Shown: positions 47,367 through 56,801, counted from the stretch's first letter. The stretch: 64,000 bases of DNA from Klebsiella planticola ATCC 33531 (GCF_000735435.1 NZ_JMPP01000022.1:1-64000); one strand, 5' to 3'. The notes: generated by a model from the sequence alone, not told the origin. Numbers and translations: made by a program.

Positions 47367-48500
47367 ATGGTCTTGCACTCCACGCGCTGGTTGGCGCTTA
47401 GTTACTTCACCTATTTTTTCAGCTACGGTATTTTCTTGCCTTTCTGGAGCGTCTGGCTGGCGGGAACAGGCTTAACGCCGGAAACCATCGGCATGCTGTT
47501 GGGCGCCGGGCTGGTGGCCCGTTTCCTGGGAAGCCTGCTTATCGCGCCGCGGGTCAGCGATCCCTCCCGGCTGATTTCCGCCCTGCGGATCCTCGCGTTA
47601 CTGGTGCTCTTGTTTGCCCTGGCCTTTTGGGCCGGGAACCACGTAGCCTGGCTGGCGGTGGTGATCGTGGGGTTCAACCTCTTTTTCTCTCCGCTGGTGC
47701 CGTTGACCGATGCGTTGGCCAACACCTGGCAAAAACAGATAACCATGGACTACGGGCGCGTGCGTCTGTGGGGGTCGGTGGCGTTTGTTATCGGTTCGGC
47801 GCTTACCGGTAAGCTGGTCAGCCTGTTTGACTATCGGGCGATTCTGCTGCTGCTCAGCCTCGGCGTTGCTTCTATGCTGCTGGGGATGCTGCTGAAACCC
47901 TCGGTGATGCCGCAAGGGGAGTCTCGTCATCAGGAAGCGGCGGGGGTGGCGGCCTGGCTGTCGCTGATACGGCAAAGCTGGCGTTTTCTCGCCTGCGTCT
48001 GTCTGCTTCAGGGGGCGCATGCCGCCTACTACGGCTTCAGCGCGATTTACTGGCAGGAAGCCGGTTACTCTGCCTCTGCCGTGGGCTATTTATGGTCATT
48101 GGGCGTGGTGGCGGAAGTGGTTATCTTTGCACTGAGTAAAAAAGTATTCAGTCGCTTCAGTGCCCGGGAGCTGCTGCTGCTTTCGGCAGTGTGCGGTCTG
48201 ATTCGCTGGACGCTGATGGGCGCGACCACGGCTCTTCCGTGGCTTATCGTCACGCAGATTTTGCACTGCGGCACCTTTACGGTCTGCCACCTGGCGGCGA
48301 TGCGCTATATCTCCGCGCGCCAGGGCAGCGAAGTGATACGCCTGCAGGCGGTCTATTCTGCCGTGGCGATGGGCGGCAGCATTGCGGTCATGACGGTTTT
48401 CGCTGGCTTCCTCTATCAGCACCTGCACCAGGGGGTCTTCTGGGTGATGGCGCTGGTGGCCCTCCCGGCGCTGGTGCTACGGCCAAAAGCTGTTGCCTAA
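47367..48500 (+). CDS. hcaT: MFS transporter HcaT
   Basis: A 377-residue, 12-helix transporter matching E. coli HcaT, the predicted 3-phenylpropionate permease. Conserved stretches include FFSYGIFLPFWSVWL, FFSPLVPLTDALANTW and CHLAAMRYISARQGSEVIRL. The start was set at 47367 (MVLHSTRW) after GGGAGGG. The hca catabolic genes that follow it in E. coli are not in this window, so the transporter may serve another pathway. Its 3' end overlaps convergent csiE by four bases. Confidence 0.94.
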   Translation: MVLHSTRWLALSYFTYFFSYGIFLPFWSVWLAGTGLTPETIGMLLGAGLVARFLGSLLIAPRVSDPSRLISALRILALLVLLFALAFWAGNHVAWLAVVIVGFNLFFSPLVPLTDALANTWQKQITMDYGRVRLWGSVAFVIGSALTGKLVSLFDYRAILLLLSLGVASMLLGMLLKPSVMPQGESRHQEAAGVAAWLSLIRQSWRFLACVCLLQGAHAAYYGFSAIYWQEAGYSASAVGYLWSLGVVAEVVIFALSKKVFSRFSARELLLLSAVCGLIRWTLMGATTALPWLIVTQILHCGTFTVCHLAAMRYISARQGSEVIRLQAVYSAVAMGGSIAVMTVFAGFLYQHLHQGVFWVMALVALPALVLRPKAVA

Positions 48501-49774
48501 TCCTCGAGCATTTTGCAAATATGCTGCCGCTGGTGATCGCTGAACATCTCTTCAGTGTGAAACAGCGGCGGCGAAAACAGCGGTAACGCGGTGGCGTAAG
48601 GGGTGACGACCAGCGCCACGCCTTTGGGCGCGCCTTCCTTCTCAAAAGCCTGCACGCTTTGATATTTAATATTCAGCGGCAGCAGCGTCAGTTCGCGCAG
48701 CTGGAGTTCAAGCGCCTGTTCAAGAACGGGATTATCATGGGTGAGCAGCACGACCTGTTTTTCATGCAGATCGCTTTTCTGCATCAGCCATGCGCCAAAA
48801 ATCACCGCGATCAGTCCCACCTCTTCCTGATTAAACGTAATCTCGTACGTCGCTTCAAACTCGCTGAGCGCGGCCTGGGTCGTGCGCATCAGCCGCGGGT
48901 AGAGACGGCTAATCTCTTCCGGCAGCGCGTTATCAATACCGATAGCGAAAACGCTGCGGTTGAGCGCCTGCGACAAATGAATATAAAGCTGATCGCTAAG
49001 TCCCTGGTCATCACTGAACGGCCGGCCTGCCAGATCCTGGAAACGATGAATCAGGCGGTCGATTGCCAGGTGTAGCCGCCGATCCTGGTGATGGCCGTCG
49101 CGGATGGGATCGGGCGTTTTCAACAACATAAAGAGCAGCGTCAGGAACAGCTGTTCGCCCGCGTGCGGCGTGCTGGCGACCCGGCGTTGCCAGTGGCGAA
49201 CGATCTCCTGGGCGAGAGTGAACTCCACCGCTTGTTGCGTCCAGCGCTGCTGCTCATAGGTAAAATCCGGGGTGAGTCCAAGATGATGCTGCAGCAGGCA
49301 ATATTGCAGATACAGACGCAGGAAATGAACATCGCGACAGTCAAACTGCCGGTTGAGCATCCGCGAGCAGCGGTTGACCAGCGCCTGCAGGTTGGTGTCG
49401 TCATACAGCGTCCGCGCAATGCCCTGTAGTTTAAGCTGCGTTTTTAATGCCGGCGTAAAATGGTGGGCAATAAAATGCGGGCATAGACGTAATGCCCGCC
49501 GCAGACCGTGCAGCAGACACAGACGTTGATCGATGACAGCACCTTCAATCCGGTAGCTGCCGTCCACCTGTGACGAAAGGGTCAGTCGGTGGTAACGCTG
49601 AATTTCGCGTGCGGTCTCTGCGATATCCTGCCGGGCCGTTGACTCATCAACCTGGTTGATGTGGCTAAGCCGTTCTGGCGTCACCGGTTGCCCGGGCAGA
49701 TAAAACATCAGCAGTACCTGGCTACGGCGCTGTGGACTGGAAAGCGCAGATGGTGGTTCAATGACGGTCATCAT
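48497..49774 (-). CDS. csiE: stationary-phase inducible protein CsiE
   Basis: A 425-residue protein matching E. coli CsiE. The N terminus resembles a helix-turn-helix region (ERLSHINQVDESTARQDIAE) and two PRD-like segments lie around 140-230 and 240-340. This resembles BglG/LicT-type regulators, though no RNA-binding CAT domain is evident. The role is unknown; in E. coli it is induced in stationary phase by sigma-S and CRP. Two adjacent ATGs (49774, 49771) are possible starts. Confidence 0.93.
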   Translation of the reverse strand: MMTVIEPPSALSSPQRRSQVLLMFYLPGQPVTPERLSHINQVDESTARQDIAETAREIQRYHRLTLSSQVDGSYRIEGAVIDQRLCLLHGLRRALRLCPHFIAHHFTPALKTQLKLQGIARTLYDDTNLQALVNRCSRMLNRQFDCRDVHFLRLYLQYCLLQHHLGLTPDFTYEQQRWTQQAVEFTLAQEIVRHWQRRVASTPHAGEQLFLTLLFMLLKTPDPIRDGHHQDRRLHLAIDRLIHRFQDLAGRPFSDDQGLSDQLYIHLSQALNRSVFAIGIDNALPEEISRLYPRLMRTTQAALSEFEATYEITFNQEEVGLIAVIFGAWLMQKSDLHEKQVVLLTHDNPVLEQALELQLRELTLLPLNIKYQSVQAFEKEGAPKGVALVVTPYATALPLFSPPLFHTEEMFSDHQRQHICKMLED

Positions 49775-49898
49775 CTGGTGAGTTCCAGTTAGGGTTTTTG
49801 CTAAGAATAGCTAATGGATGAATGGAGATCAGGGCAGTTCGGCGCCTTTACGTCAGGATTGCTGGCTAAGTTCACAGAATTTTTCACGTGAGGATCGG

Positions 49899-50537
49899 AT
49901 GAAGAGAGTGAAACAATGCACCAGTGCGGCATTTTTCATGGTTTTATCATTTAGTGTGCTAGCGCACCCGCATAGCTTCATTAGCCTGAAAACGGAAGTC
50001 GTGGCGGACAACGGGCTGCTCACCGGTTTTAAAATGCGCTGGACGATGGATGAAATCACTTCGGCAGACTTGCTCTACGATGCGGGGAAAGCAAAGCCAG
50101 GGGATGAGGTGTGGAAAAAACTGGCGGCGGAAGTGATGGCCAATGTGCTCGGCCAGCATTATTTCAGCGAGCTATGGCATAACGGCCAGCGGGTGAAGTT
50201 TGATAATCGACCTGATGGCTATGGTCTCGAACGCGAGGGGCACCAGGCGGTGCTGACGTTTACCCTGCCGCTGGCAAAGCCTCAGCCGCTGGCCGGACAA
50301 ACGCTGACGTTATCGACATTTGACCCGACCTATTATGTCGATATGCACTATGACAACGCGAGCGATGTCACGTTGCCCGCCGCCTTGAGTACGACGTGCA
50401 AGGTTAAGGTGGTCACGCCGGAACCGAATGAAAAAATGGCGGCTTTTGCCCAGTCTCTCGATAAAGCCGACGCGCCGCCGGAAGATATGGCGCTGGGAAC
50501 CTACTTTGCGCAGAAGGTGACGCTGACATGTCCGTAA
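49899..50537 (+). CDS. zevA: ZevA-like periplasmic protein (DUF1007)
   Basis: A 212-residue secreted protein with a 22-residue signal peptide (FFMVLSFSVLAHPHSF); the mature chain begins with a histidine-containing HPH motif likely to bind metal. DUF1007 proteins are partners of NicO-type permeases; in Haemophilus influenzae the pair is called ZevAB and supports zinc uptake. The start at 49899 follows GAGGAT. It overlaps the permease gene by 10 bases. E. coli has yfhR at this place. The metal is not determined here. Confidence 0.82.
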   Translation: MKRVKQCTSAAFFMVLSFSVLAHPHSFISLKTEVVADNGLLTGFKMRWTMDEITSADLLYDAGKAKPGDEVWKKLAAEVMANVLGQHYFSELWHNGQRVKFDNRPDGYGLEREGHQAVLTFTLPLAKPQPLAGQTLTLSTFDPTYYVDMHYDNASDVTLPAALSTTCKVKVVTPEPNEKMAAFAQSLDKADAPPEDMALGTYFAQKVTLTCP

Positions 50538-51508
50538 TTTTCTCTCACACCGCACGCACTTCGCGTCTGCGCCAGATGTGGCCGCTGGCGCTTTTTTTGC
50601 TGCTGGCAACCGCGGCGGGGATCTGGCTATGGCAGGCCTGGCCGCAGGTTTTACTGCAAAGCGCCGTCTGGCAGCGGGCGTTGAATCTTGAGCTCAGCCG
50701 TCTGCTGAAAGCGGTTGCGGACAACCCCTCAGCGGCGGGATTATCGCTGCTGGCGTTCAGTTTTATCTACGGTGTGCTGCACGCCCTGGGGCCTGGACAT
50801 GGCAAGATCGTGATTACCACCTGGCTGGCAACACATCCGGCAAAACTTAAATCCAGTATCATGCTGACCCTGGCGGCCTCGCTCCTGCAGGGCGTAGTGG
50901 CGATTGTGCTGGTCGTGGTGGTGTTAACCCTCCTGCAGCTACCGGCCAGACAGCTGCACCTCAGCAGCTTCTGGCTGGAGAAAGGCAGCTATCTGCTGGT
51001 GGGGGCGCTGGGCCTGCTGTTGTGCTGGCGGGCGGTAAAAAAGCTACGCGCGGTACTGCGACGACCGACGTTTATCGCATTTACGCCGCACCACGTTCAT
51101 CATGCGCAGTGCGGATGCGGACATCAGCATATGCCCGCACCGGAACAGCTACAGGGCGGCGATGACTGGCGCGCGCGGCTGGTCATTATCCTCTCTATGG
51201 GGATGCGACCCTGTTCCGGGGCGATTATGGTCCTGCTGTTTAGTAAAGTGATTGGCGTATTTAACTGGGGAATGGCGGCGGCGCTGGCGATGGCGGCAGG
51301 CACGTCGTTGACCATTAGCGCGCTGGCGCTGCTGGTTCATGGTTTCCGGCAGCTGGCCGTTAAGCTCAGCGGCAATAAGACGCCACCGCTGTGGCAACAC
51401 GTTGGTTGGGCGACGCTGGCATTGGCGGGCGGTGTGATTTTATTGGTTGCGGCGCTGGTGATGTGGAGCAGTGCGGCGCCTGTTGGTGGGGGCTTGCGAC
51501 CATTTTGA
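50528..51508 (+). CDS. zevB: ZevB-like NicO-family metal permease
   Basis: A 326-residue inner-membrane protein of the nickel/cobalt (NicO/RcnA) family. The metal signature HALGPGHGK lies near residue 85, a cytoplasmic histidine/cysteine-rich loop (HHVHHAQCGCGHQH) near 185, and SMGMRPCSGAIMVLLFS near 220. About seven hydrophobic segments are seen. With the adjacent DUF1007 protein it fits ZevAB-type zinc transport, but nickel or cobalt transport remains possible. Confidence 0.85.
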   Translation: MSVIFSHTARTSRLRQMWPLALFLLLATAAGIWLWQAWPQVLLQSAVWQRALNLELSRLLKAVADNPSAAGLSLLAFSFIYGVLHALGPGHGKIVITTWLATHPAKLKSSIMLTLAASLLQGVVAIVLVVVVLTLLQLPARQLHLSSFWLEKGSYLLVGALGLLLCWRAVKKLRAVLRRPTFIAFTPHHVHHAQCGCGHQHMPAPEQLQGGDDWRARLVIILSMGMRPCSGAIMVLLFSKVIGVFNWGMAAALAMAAGTSLTISALALLVHGFRQLAVKLSGNKTPPLWQHVGWATLALAGGVILLVAALVMWSSAAPVGGGLRPF

Positions 51509-51513
51509 AGAAT

Positions 51514-51540
51514 CCCCTCCCCCGTGAACCTGGGGAGGGG
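51514..51540. terminator. hairpin between zevB and suhB
   Basis: A 9-bp stem CCCCTCCCC/GGGGAGGGG with a 9-base loop lies between converging genes. Neither side has a good T run, so termination would be weak. Confidence 0.5.
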
Positions 51541-51547
51541 AGAATGA

Positions 51548-52351
51548 TTAACGCTTCAGCGCTTCACTCAGTTCGTCACGCATATTCGCCAGCATAGCTT
51601 TAACGACACGCGGATTACCGGCAACGATGTTGCCGGTATGCATGTAGTTGTGGCCGCCGGTGAAATCGCAGACCAGCGCGCCTGCTTCACGAGCAATCAG
51701 CTCGCCTGCCGCAAAATCCCATGGTTTCAGCGCGATTTCAAAATAACCGTCAACGCGGCCTGCGGCCACGTAAGCCAGATCCAGAGCAGCAGAACCGGTG
51801 CGGCGGAAATCAGCACACTCGGTAAACAGCTTACCGAGAATATTCATGTACGCCGTCGCGTGCTGTTTTGCTTTGAACGGGAAGCCGGTCGCCAGAATCG
51901 TGCCATCCAGGTCGCGAGCGTTGCTACCGCGCAGACGGTAACCGTTCAGCTGTGCGCCCTGACCACGGGTAGCCGTGAACAGTTCGTTACGCATTGGATC
52001 GTAAACCACCGCGACTTCAGTACGGCCTTTGATGCGTACGGCGATGGAAACAGAGAAGTGCGGCAGACGTTTGACGAAGTTGGTGGTGCCATCCAGTGGA
52101 TCGATAACCCATTGAACATCCTGATCTTCACCTGCGTGTTCACCGCTTTCTTCGGTGATAATGGTGTGCTGCGGGTAAGATTTGCGAATGGTTTCAATAA
52201 TCAGCGCTTCAGCTGCTTTATCGACGTTGGTCACAAAATCATTGCTGCCTTTCTGGCTCGTTTCTACGGAGTCTGGGGTTTCGTAGTGCTTGGCAATTAA
52301 ATTACCCGCCTTGCGCGCTGCGCGCACGGCGATGTTCAGCATCGGATGCAT
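51548..52351 (-). CDS. suhB: inositol-1-monophosphatase / Nus factor SuhB
   Basis: A 267-residue protein with the inositol monophosphatase metal motifs ITEES, DPLDGTTNF and KPWDFAAGELI. In E. coli SuhB is also part of the Nus antitermination complex on rRNA and represses its own gene through a boxA in its leader. Such a boxA is visible upstream. It is divergent from trmJ. Confidence 0.97.
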   Translation of the reverse strand: MHPMLNIAVRAARKAGNLIAKHYETPDSVETSQKGSNDFVTNVDKAAEALIIETIRKSYPQHTIITEESGEHAGEDQDVQWVIDPLDGTTNFVKRLPHFSVSIAVRIKGRTEVAVVYDPMRNELFTATRGQGAQLNGYRLRGSNARDLDGTILATGFPFKAKQHATAYMNILGKLFTECADFRRTGSAALDLAYVAAGRVDGYFEIALKPWDFAAGELIAREAGALVCDFTGGHNYMHTGNIVAGNPRVVKAMLANMRDELSEALKR

Positions 52352-52368
52352 CGGTCTCTCTCACTGGA

Positions 52369-52379
52369 TGTTAAAGAAC
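52369..52379 (-). promoter_or_regulatory. boxA in the suhB leader
   Basis: The minus strand reads GTTCTTTAACA, one base off the rRNA boxA core TGCTCTTTAACA, 17 bases before the suhB ATG. In E. coli NusB/NusE/SuhB bind this element and repress suhB. Confidence 0.72.
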
Positions 52380-52471
52380 GGGAAAAAACGGCGCACATAG
52401 TAACAGTGAAATCTGCCTATGTCTCCGTTTTATGATAGCATGCGTGAATAATCTTTAGCCGAAGAACCATA

Positions 52472-53206
52472 ATGCTACAAAATATTCGAATTGTACTGGT
52501 AGAAACATCACATACCGGAAACATGGGCTCCGTCGCCCGGGCAATGAAAACCATGGGATTAACCAACCTGTGGCTGGTTAACCCGCTGGTTAAACCTGAC
52601 TCTCAGGCTATCGCGCTGGCCGCTGGCGCCAGTGATGTGATTGGTAACGCGCAGATCGTTGATACCCTGGATGAAGCCCTGGCCGGCTGCAGCCTGGTGG
52701 TGGGGACCAGTGCCCGTTCACGTACTCTGCCGTGGCCGATGCTTGACCCGCGCGAGTGCGGTCTGAAGAGCGTGGCGGAAGGGCAGCATGCGCCGGTCGC
52801 ACTGGTCTTTGGCCGCGAACGCGTTGGGCTGACCAACGATGAACTGCAGAAATGTCACTATCACGTGGCTATTGCCGCAAACCCGGAATACAGCTCGCTG
52901 AACCTGGCAATGGCGGTGCAGGTTATCGCCTACGAAGTACGTATGGCGTGGCTGGCCACCCAGGAACAGGACGAACCGGCAGCAGAGCACGAAGAGACGC
53001 CGTATCCGCTGGTTGATGATTTAGAACGTTTCTATGGCCACCTCGAGCAAACCCTGCTTGCCACCGGTTTTATTCGCGCCAGCCACCCGGGACAGGTGAT
53101 GAACAAACTGCGCCGTCTGTTTACCCGCGCGCGTCCGGAAAGCCAGGAGCTGAATATCCTGCGTGGTATGCTGGCGTCTATCGATCAGTTAAAGAAAGAG
53201 AAGTAA
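52472..53206 (+). CDS. trmJ: tRNA (cytidine/uridine-32-2'-O)-methyltransferase TrmJ
   Basis: A 244-residue SPOUT-family ribose methyltransferase acting on position 32 of tRNAs. It has [20 protein letters not shown] (N-terminal motif), [15 protein letters not shown] and [15 protein letters not shown] (SAM-binding knot), plus a C-terminal helical extension. It sits upstream of iscR as in E. coli, with a REP-like element between them. Confidence 0.97.
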   Translation: MLQNIRIVLVETSHTGNMGSVARAMKTMGLTNLWLVNPLVKPDSQAIALAAGASDVIGNAQIVDTLDEALAGCSLVVGTSARSRTLPWPMLDPRECGLKSVAEGQHAPVALVFGRERVGLTNDELQKCHYHVAIAANPEYSSLNLAMAVQVIAYEVRMAWLATQEQDEPAAEHEETPYPLVDDLERFYGHLEQTLLATGFIRASHPGQVMNKLRRLFTRARPESQELNILRGMLASIDQLKKEK

Positions 53207-53224
53207 GCGCCTGCATCCCTTGAC

Positions 53225-53289
53225 GGGGGCGGCTCTGGCTTACCTGGCCTGCATTGCCACAGGCCCGCGCAAGCGTAGCGCCGCCGGGC
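53225..53289. repeat. REP/BIME-type element between trmJ and iscR
   Basis: Two inverted half-elements: a degenerate left half (GGGGGCGGCTCTGGCTTACC) and a better right half ending GCGCCGCCGGGC, with CAGGCCCGCGC between. The composition and inverted arrangement are those of enterobacterial REP sequences, and it lies just after a stop codon. Confidence 0.68.
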
Positions 53290-53314
53290 AAATACAGACC
53301 GCACGGATGGTTAA

Positions 53315-53339
53315 ATACCTGACTAAAACAGTCAAGTAA
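53315..53339 (+). promoter_or_regulatory. IscR site 1 upstream of iscR
   Basis: A 25-bp site fitting the type 1 IscR motif, with core CTGACTAAAACAGTCAAG forming an imperfect palindrome. [2Fe-2S]-IscR binds such sites to repress the isc operon. Confidence 0.82.
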
Positions 53340-53364
53340 ATAGTTGACCAAATTACTCGGGAAT
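53340..53364 (+). promoter_or_regulatory. IscR site 2 upstream of iscR
   Basis: A second type 1-like site directly abutting the first (ATAGTTGACC then ACTCGGGAAT arms). Tandem sites in this place are the known arrangement of the E. coli iscR promoter. Confidence 0.78.
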
Positions 53365-53441
53365 GTCAGACTTGGCCCTGCTATGCAATACCCATATTAA
53401 TAAAAAGCCCGGGCAGGGGCGAGTTTGAGGTTAAGTAAGAC

Positions 53442-53933
53442 ATGAGACTGACATCTAAAGGGCGTTATGCTGTGACCGCGATGCTGGACGTTGCGCTCAA
53501 CTCTGAATCGGGCCCGGTTCCGTTGGCTGATATTTCTGAACGTCAGGGAATCTCGCTGTCCTATCTGGAACAGCTGTTTTCCCGCCTGCGTAAAAATGGT
53601 CTGGTATCCAGCGTTCGTGGCCCAGGCGGCGGTTATTTGTTAGGTAAAGAAGCTGGCAGCATCGCCGTAGGCGAAGTGATCAGCGCAGTAGACGAATCGG
53701 TTGACGCGACCCGCTGTCAGGGTAAAGGCGGCTGCCAGGGCGGCGATAAATGCCTGACCCACGCGCTGTGGCGCGACCTGAGCGAACGTCTGACCGGCTT
53801 CCTGAACAATATCACCCTGGGTGAACTGGTGAATAACCAGGAAATCCTCGATGTTTCAGGTCGTCAGCATAGCCATGAATCCCAGCGCAATACCCGCACT
53901 CAGGACGCAATTGACGTCAAGCTGCGTGCATAA
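53442..53933 (+). CDS. iscR: Fe-S cluster regulator IscR
   Basis: A 163-residue Rrf2-family regulator. The N-terminal winged helix is [20 protein letters not shown] through [10 protein letters not shown]; the cluster ligands are the three cysteines and histidine in [19 protein letters not shown] (near residues 92-107). With a [2Fe-2S] cluster it represses this operon; without it, it activates suf. First gene of iscRSUA-hscBA-fdx-iscX. Confidence 0.98.
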   Translation: MRLTSKGRYAVTAMLDVALNSESGPVPLADISERQGISLSYLEQLFSRLRKNGLVSSVRGPGGGYLLGKEAGSIAVGEVISAVDESVDATRCQGKGGCQGGDKCLTHALWRDLSERLTGFLNNITLGELVNNQEILDVSGRQHSHESQRNTRTQDAIDVKLRA

Positions 53934-53945
53934 TACTCGTCTTGT

Positions 53946-53977
53946 TTCAGCTTGCGGCTCCGCTGCAGCAGGCTGAA
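53946..53977 (+). promoter_or_regulatory. stem-loop in the iscR-iscS spacer
   Basis: A 10-bp stem, TTCAGCTTGC with GCAGGCTGAA (one G-U pair), begins 13 bases after the iscR stop. In E. coli the structured iscR-iscS spacer protects the iscR part of the message when the sRNA RyhB triggers decay of iscSUA. The rest of the 177-base spacer holds the iscS leader. Confidence 0.65.
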
Positions 53978-54110
53978 ATAGTCAGAGTAAAAACGATAAA
54001 AAAGAGATTTCAGAATCAGGCCGGGATGTTGCGACATCCCGTGTCCCCGGTCGTACATCAAGCCGGTTGCCTGGTTCCTTGCATTGAGTGATGTACGGAG
54101 TTAAAGAGCA

Positions 54111-55325
54111 ATGAAATTACCGATTTACCTCGATTACTCCGCAACAACGCCGGTGGACCCGCGTGTTGCCGAGAAAATGATGCAGTTCCTGACCCTGGAC
54201 GGGACCTTTGGTAACCCGGCCTCTCGTTCACACCGTTTCGGTTGGCAGGCTGAAGAGGCGGTAGATATCGCCCGTAATCAGATTGCTGAACTGGTCGGTG
54301 CCGATCCGCGTGAAATCGTCTTTACCTCCGGTGCAACGGAATCCGACAACCTGGCGATTAAAGGTGCTGCCAACTTTTATCAGAAAAAAGGCAAGCACAT
54401 TATCACCAGCAAAACCGAGCATAAAGCGGTTCTGGATACCTGTCGCCAGCTGGAGCGTGAAGGTTTCGAGGTCACCTACCTGGCGCCGCAGCGCAACGGG
54501 ATTATCGATCTGAAAGAACTGGAAGCCGCGATGCGTGACGACACCATCCTGGTCTCCATCATGCACGTGAACAACGAAATCGGCGTTGTGCAGGATATCG
54601 CCACCATCGGCGAACTGTGCCGCGCGCGTGGCATCATCTACCACGTTGACGCCACCCAGAGCGTGGGCAAACTGCCTATCGATCTGAGCCAGCTGAAAGT
54701 TGACCTGATGTCCTTCTCGGGTCACAAAATTTATGGTCCTAAAGGTATTGGCGCACTGTACGTTCGTCGCAAACCGCGTATCCGCATTGAAGCGCAGATG
54801 CACGGCGGCGGTCACGAGCGCGGCATGCGTTCCGGTACTCTGCCAGTCCACCAGATCGTCGGTATGGGTGAAGCTTACCGTATCGCGAAAGAAGAGATGG
54901 AAAGCGAGATGGCGCGTCTGCGCGGTCTGCGTAACCGTCTGTGGGACGGCGTAAAAGATATGGAAGAGGTTTACCTCAACGGTGACCTCGAGCAGGGCGC
55001 ACCGAACATTCTCAACGTCAGCTTCAACTATGTTGAAGGCGAGTCGCTGATTATGGCGCTGAAAGACCTGGCCGTTTCCTCCGGTTCTGCTTGCACCTCC
55101 GCAAGCCTTGAGCCGTCCTATGTGCTTCGCGCACTGGGCATGACTGACGAACTGGCACACAGTTCTATCCGTTTCTCTTTAGGTCGCTTCACTACCGAAG
55201 AAGAGATTGACTACACCATTGATCTGGTTCGTAAATCCATCGGCCGTCTGCGCGACCTTTCTCCGCTGTGGGATATGTTCAAACAGGGCGTAGATCTGAA
55301 CAGCATCGAATGGTCACATCATTAA
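54111..55325 (+). CDS. iscS: cysteine desulfurase IscS
   Basis: A 404-residue PLP enzyme that supplies sulfur from cysteine for Fe-S clusters, thiamine and tRNA thiolation. The PLP lysine is in [12 protein letters not shown] (near residue 206) and the persulfide cysteine in [14 protein letters not shown] (near 328). Same length as E. coli. Located between iscR and the scaffold gene. Confidence 0.98.
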   Translation: MKLPIYLDYSATTPVDPRVAEKMMQFLTLDGTFGNPASRSHRFGWQAEEAVDIARNQIAELVGADPREIVFTSGATESDNLAIKGAANFYQKKGKHIITSKTEHKAVLDTCRQLEREGFEVTYLAPQRNGIIDLKELEAAMRDDTILVSIMHVNNEIGVVQDIATIGELCRARGIIYHVDATQSVGKLPIDLSQLKVDLMSFSGHKIYGPKGIGALYVRRKPRIRIEAQMHGGGHERGMRSGTLPVHQIVGMGEAYRIAKEEMESEMARLRGLRNRLWDGVKDMEEVYLNGDLEQGAPNILNVSFNYVEGESLIMALKDLAVSSGSACTSASLEPSYVLRALGMTDELAHSSIRFSLGRFTTEEEIDYTIDLVRKSIGRLRDLSPLWDMFKQGVDLNSIEWSHH

Positions 55326-55351
55326 TCGGTAGGGTATAAGGAGAATTCATC

Positions 55352-55738
55352 ATGGCATACAGCGAAAAAGTTATCGATCATTACGAGAATCCGCGCAACG
55401 TCGGCTCTTTTGACAACAGCGACGATAGCGTCGGCAGCGGCATGGTTGGCGCACCGGCGTGCGGCGACGTGATGAAGTTGCAGATTAAAGTCAACAATGA
55501 AGGTATCATTGAAGACGCGCGCTTCAAGACCTATGGTTGCGGTTCTGCTATCGCCTCCAGCTCCCTGGTTACCGAATGGGTGAAAGGGAAATCTCTGGAC
55601 GAAGCTCAGGCTATCAAGAACACCGATATCGCCGATGAGCTGGAACTGCCGCCGGTGAAAATTCACTGCTCCATCCTGGCGGAAGACGCGATTAAAGCCG
55701 CGATTGCGGATTATAAAAGCAAACGTGAAGCGAAATAA
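55352..55738 (+). CDS. iscU: Fe-S cluster scaffold IscU
   Basis: A 128-residue scaffold on which [2Fe-2S] and [4Fe-4S] clusters are assembled. The three ligand cysteines are present in GAPACGDV, TYGCGSA and KIHCSI, and the HscA recognition motif LPPVK lies just before the third. The intact LPPVK motif matters because the hscA gene downstream is broken. Confidence 0.98.
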   Translation: MAYSEKVIDHYENPRNVGSFDNSDDSVGSGMVGAPACGDVMKLQIKVNNEGIIEDARFKTYGCGSAIASSSLVTEWVKGKSLDEAQAIKNTDIADELELPPVKIHCSILAEDAIKAAIADYKSKREAK

Positions 55739-55753
55739 TTAAGAGGTTATTGT

Positions 55754-56077
55754 ATGTCGATTACTCTTAGCGACAGCGCAGCGTCGCGAGTTAATTCCTT
55801 CCTGGCCAACCGTGGCAAAGGCTTCGGTCTGCGCTTAGGTGTCCGCACTTCCGGCTGCTCAGGTATGGCCTACGTGCTGGAATTTGTTGACGAGCCGGCG
55901 GCAGAAGACACCGTGTTTGAAGATAAAGGCGTCAAGGTAGTGATCGACGGCAAAAGCCTGCAGTTCCTCGACGGCACTCAGCTGGACTTCGTCAAAGAAG
56001 GCCTGAACGAAGGGTTTAAATTCACCAACCCGAATGTGAAAGATGAGTGCGGTTGCGGCGAAAGCTTTAACGTATAA
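55754..56077 (+). CDS. iscA: A-type Fe-S carrier IscA
   Basis: A 107-residue A-type carrier with the three conserved cysteines in [10 protein letters not shown] (C35) and DECGCGESF (C99, C101). It delivers clusters or iron to [4Fe-4S] targets. It follows iscU by 15 bases. Confidence 0.98.
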   Translation: MSITLSDSAASRVNSFLANRGKGFGLRLGVRTSGCSGMAYVLEFVDEPAAEDTVFEDKGVKVVIDGKSLQFLDGTQLDFVKEGLNEGFKFTNPNVKDECGCGESFNV

Positions 56078-56270
56078 TCCCGACACTATCCGACGTATTT
56101 CCGGCCGCATCAGGGCGGTAAACGCGTGAATCCCGGAGGCTGACAGCAGTCGGCCCAGCGGGTAAGCGACGACAGCCCACGCAGAGGCGGCCCGATGTAC
56201 ACGGGTAGAGGACCCCACCGCGGTGAATCGTGAGTGGGGTTTGCTTTATCTCGTTAACCCTGAGGTTACT
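56078..56270 (+). other. GC-rich, structured iscA-hscB spacer
   Basis: A 193-base spacer with no convincing ORF. It has several short complementary blocks, the clearest being ACCCCAC (56212-56218) with GTGGGGT (56234-56240), a terminator-like hairpin 30 bases before the hscB ATG. A structured or attenuating RNA inside the operon is possible. Confidence 0.5.
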
Positions 56271-56786
56271 ATGGACTATTTCACCCTCTTCGGGTTACCG
56301 GTCAGTTATACCCTTTCGCAAGAACAGCTGGCTGTCCGGTACCAGGATTTGCAGCGCCAGTATCATCCCGACAAGTTCGCCAGCGCGAGCGCGGCCGAAC
56401 AGCTCGCCTCCGTGCAGCAATCCGCAACGATCAATCAGGCGTGGCAAACGCTCCGTCATCCGCTGACCCGCGCCGAATATCTCCTTTCGCTCCATGGCTA
56501 TGACTTAGCCAGCGAACAGCACACCGTGCGCGATACCGCCTTTCTGATGGAACAGCTGGAGCTGCGTGAAGAGCTGGATGAGATTGAAAAATCGCAGGAT
56601 GAAGAACGTCTGGCGGCATTTATCAAACGCGTGAAGGGGATGTACGACGTTCGTCATCAGCAGGTTGTCGAACAATTAAATAGCGAGACGTGGGACGCGG
56701 CGGCGGATACCGTGCGTAAACTGCGTTTTCTCGATAAACTTCAGAGCGTTGCAGAACAACTCGAAGAAAAGCTGCTCGATTTTTAA
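56271..56786 (+). CDS. hscB: Fe-S co-chaperone HscB
   Basis: A 171-residue J-domain protein that brings IscU to HscA and stimulates its ATPase. The HPD motif lies in [10 protein letters not shown] (near residue 32); the C-terminal IscU-binding helices follow ([20 protein letters not shown]). The ATG at 56271 matches the family start; an ORF extension to 56223 overlaps the spacer hairpin. Its partner gene hscA starts 15 bases downstream. Confidence 0.97.
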   Translation: MDYFTLFGLPVSYTLSQEQLAVRYQDLQRQYHPDKFASASAAEQLASVQQSATINQAWQTLRHPLTRAEYLLSLHGYDLASEQHTVRDTAFLMEQLELREELDEIEKSQDEERLAAFIKRVKGMYDVRHQQVVEQLNSETWDAAADTVRKLRFLDKLQSVAEQLEEKLLDF

Positions 56787-56801
56787 TTTTCGGAAGCAAT
56801 T

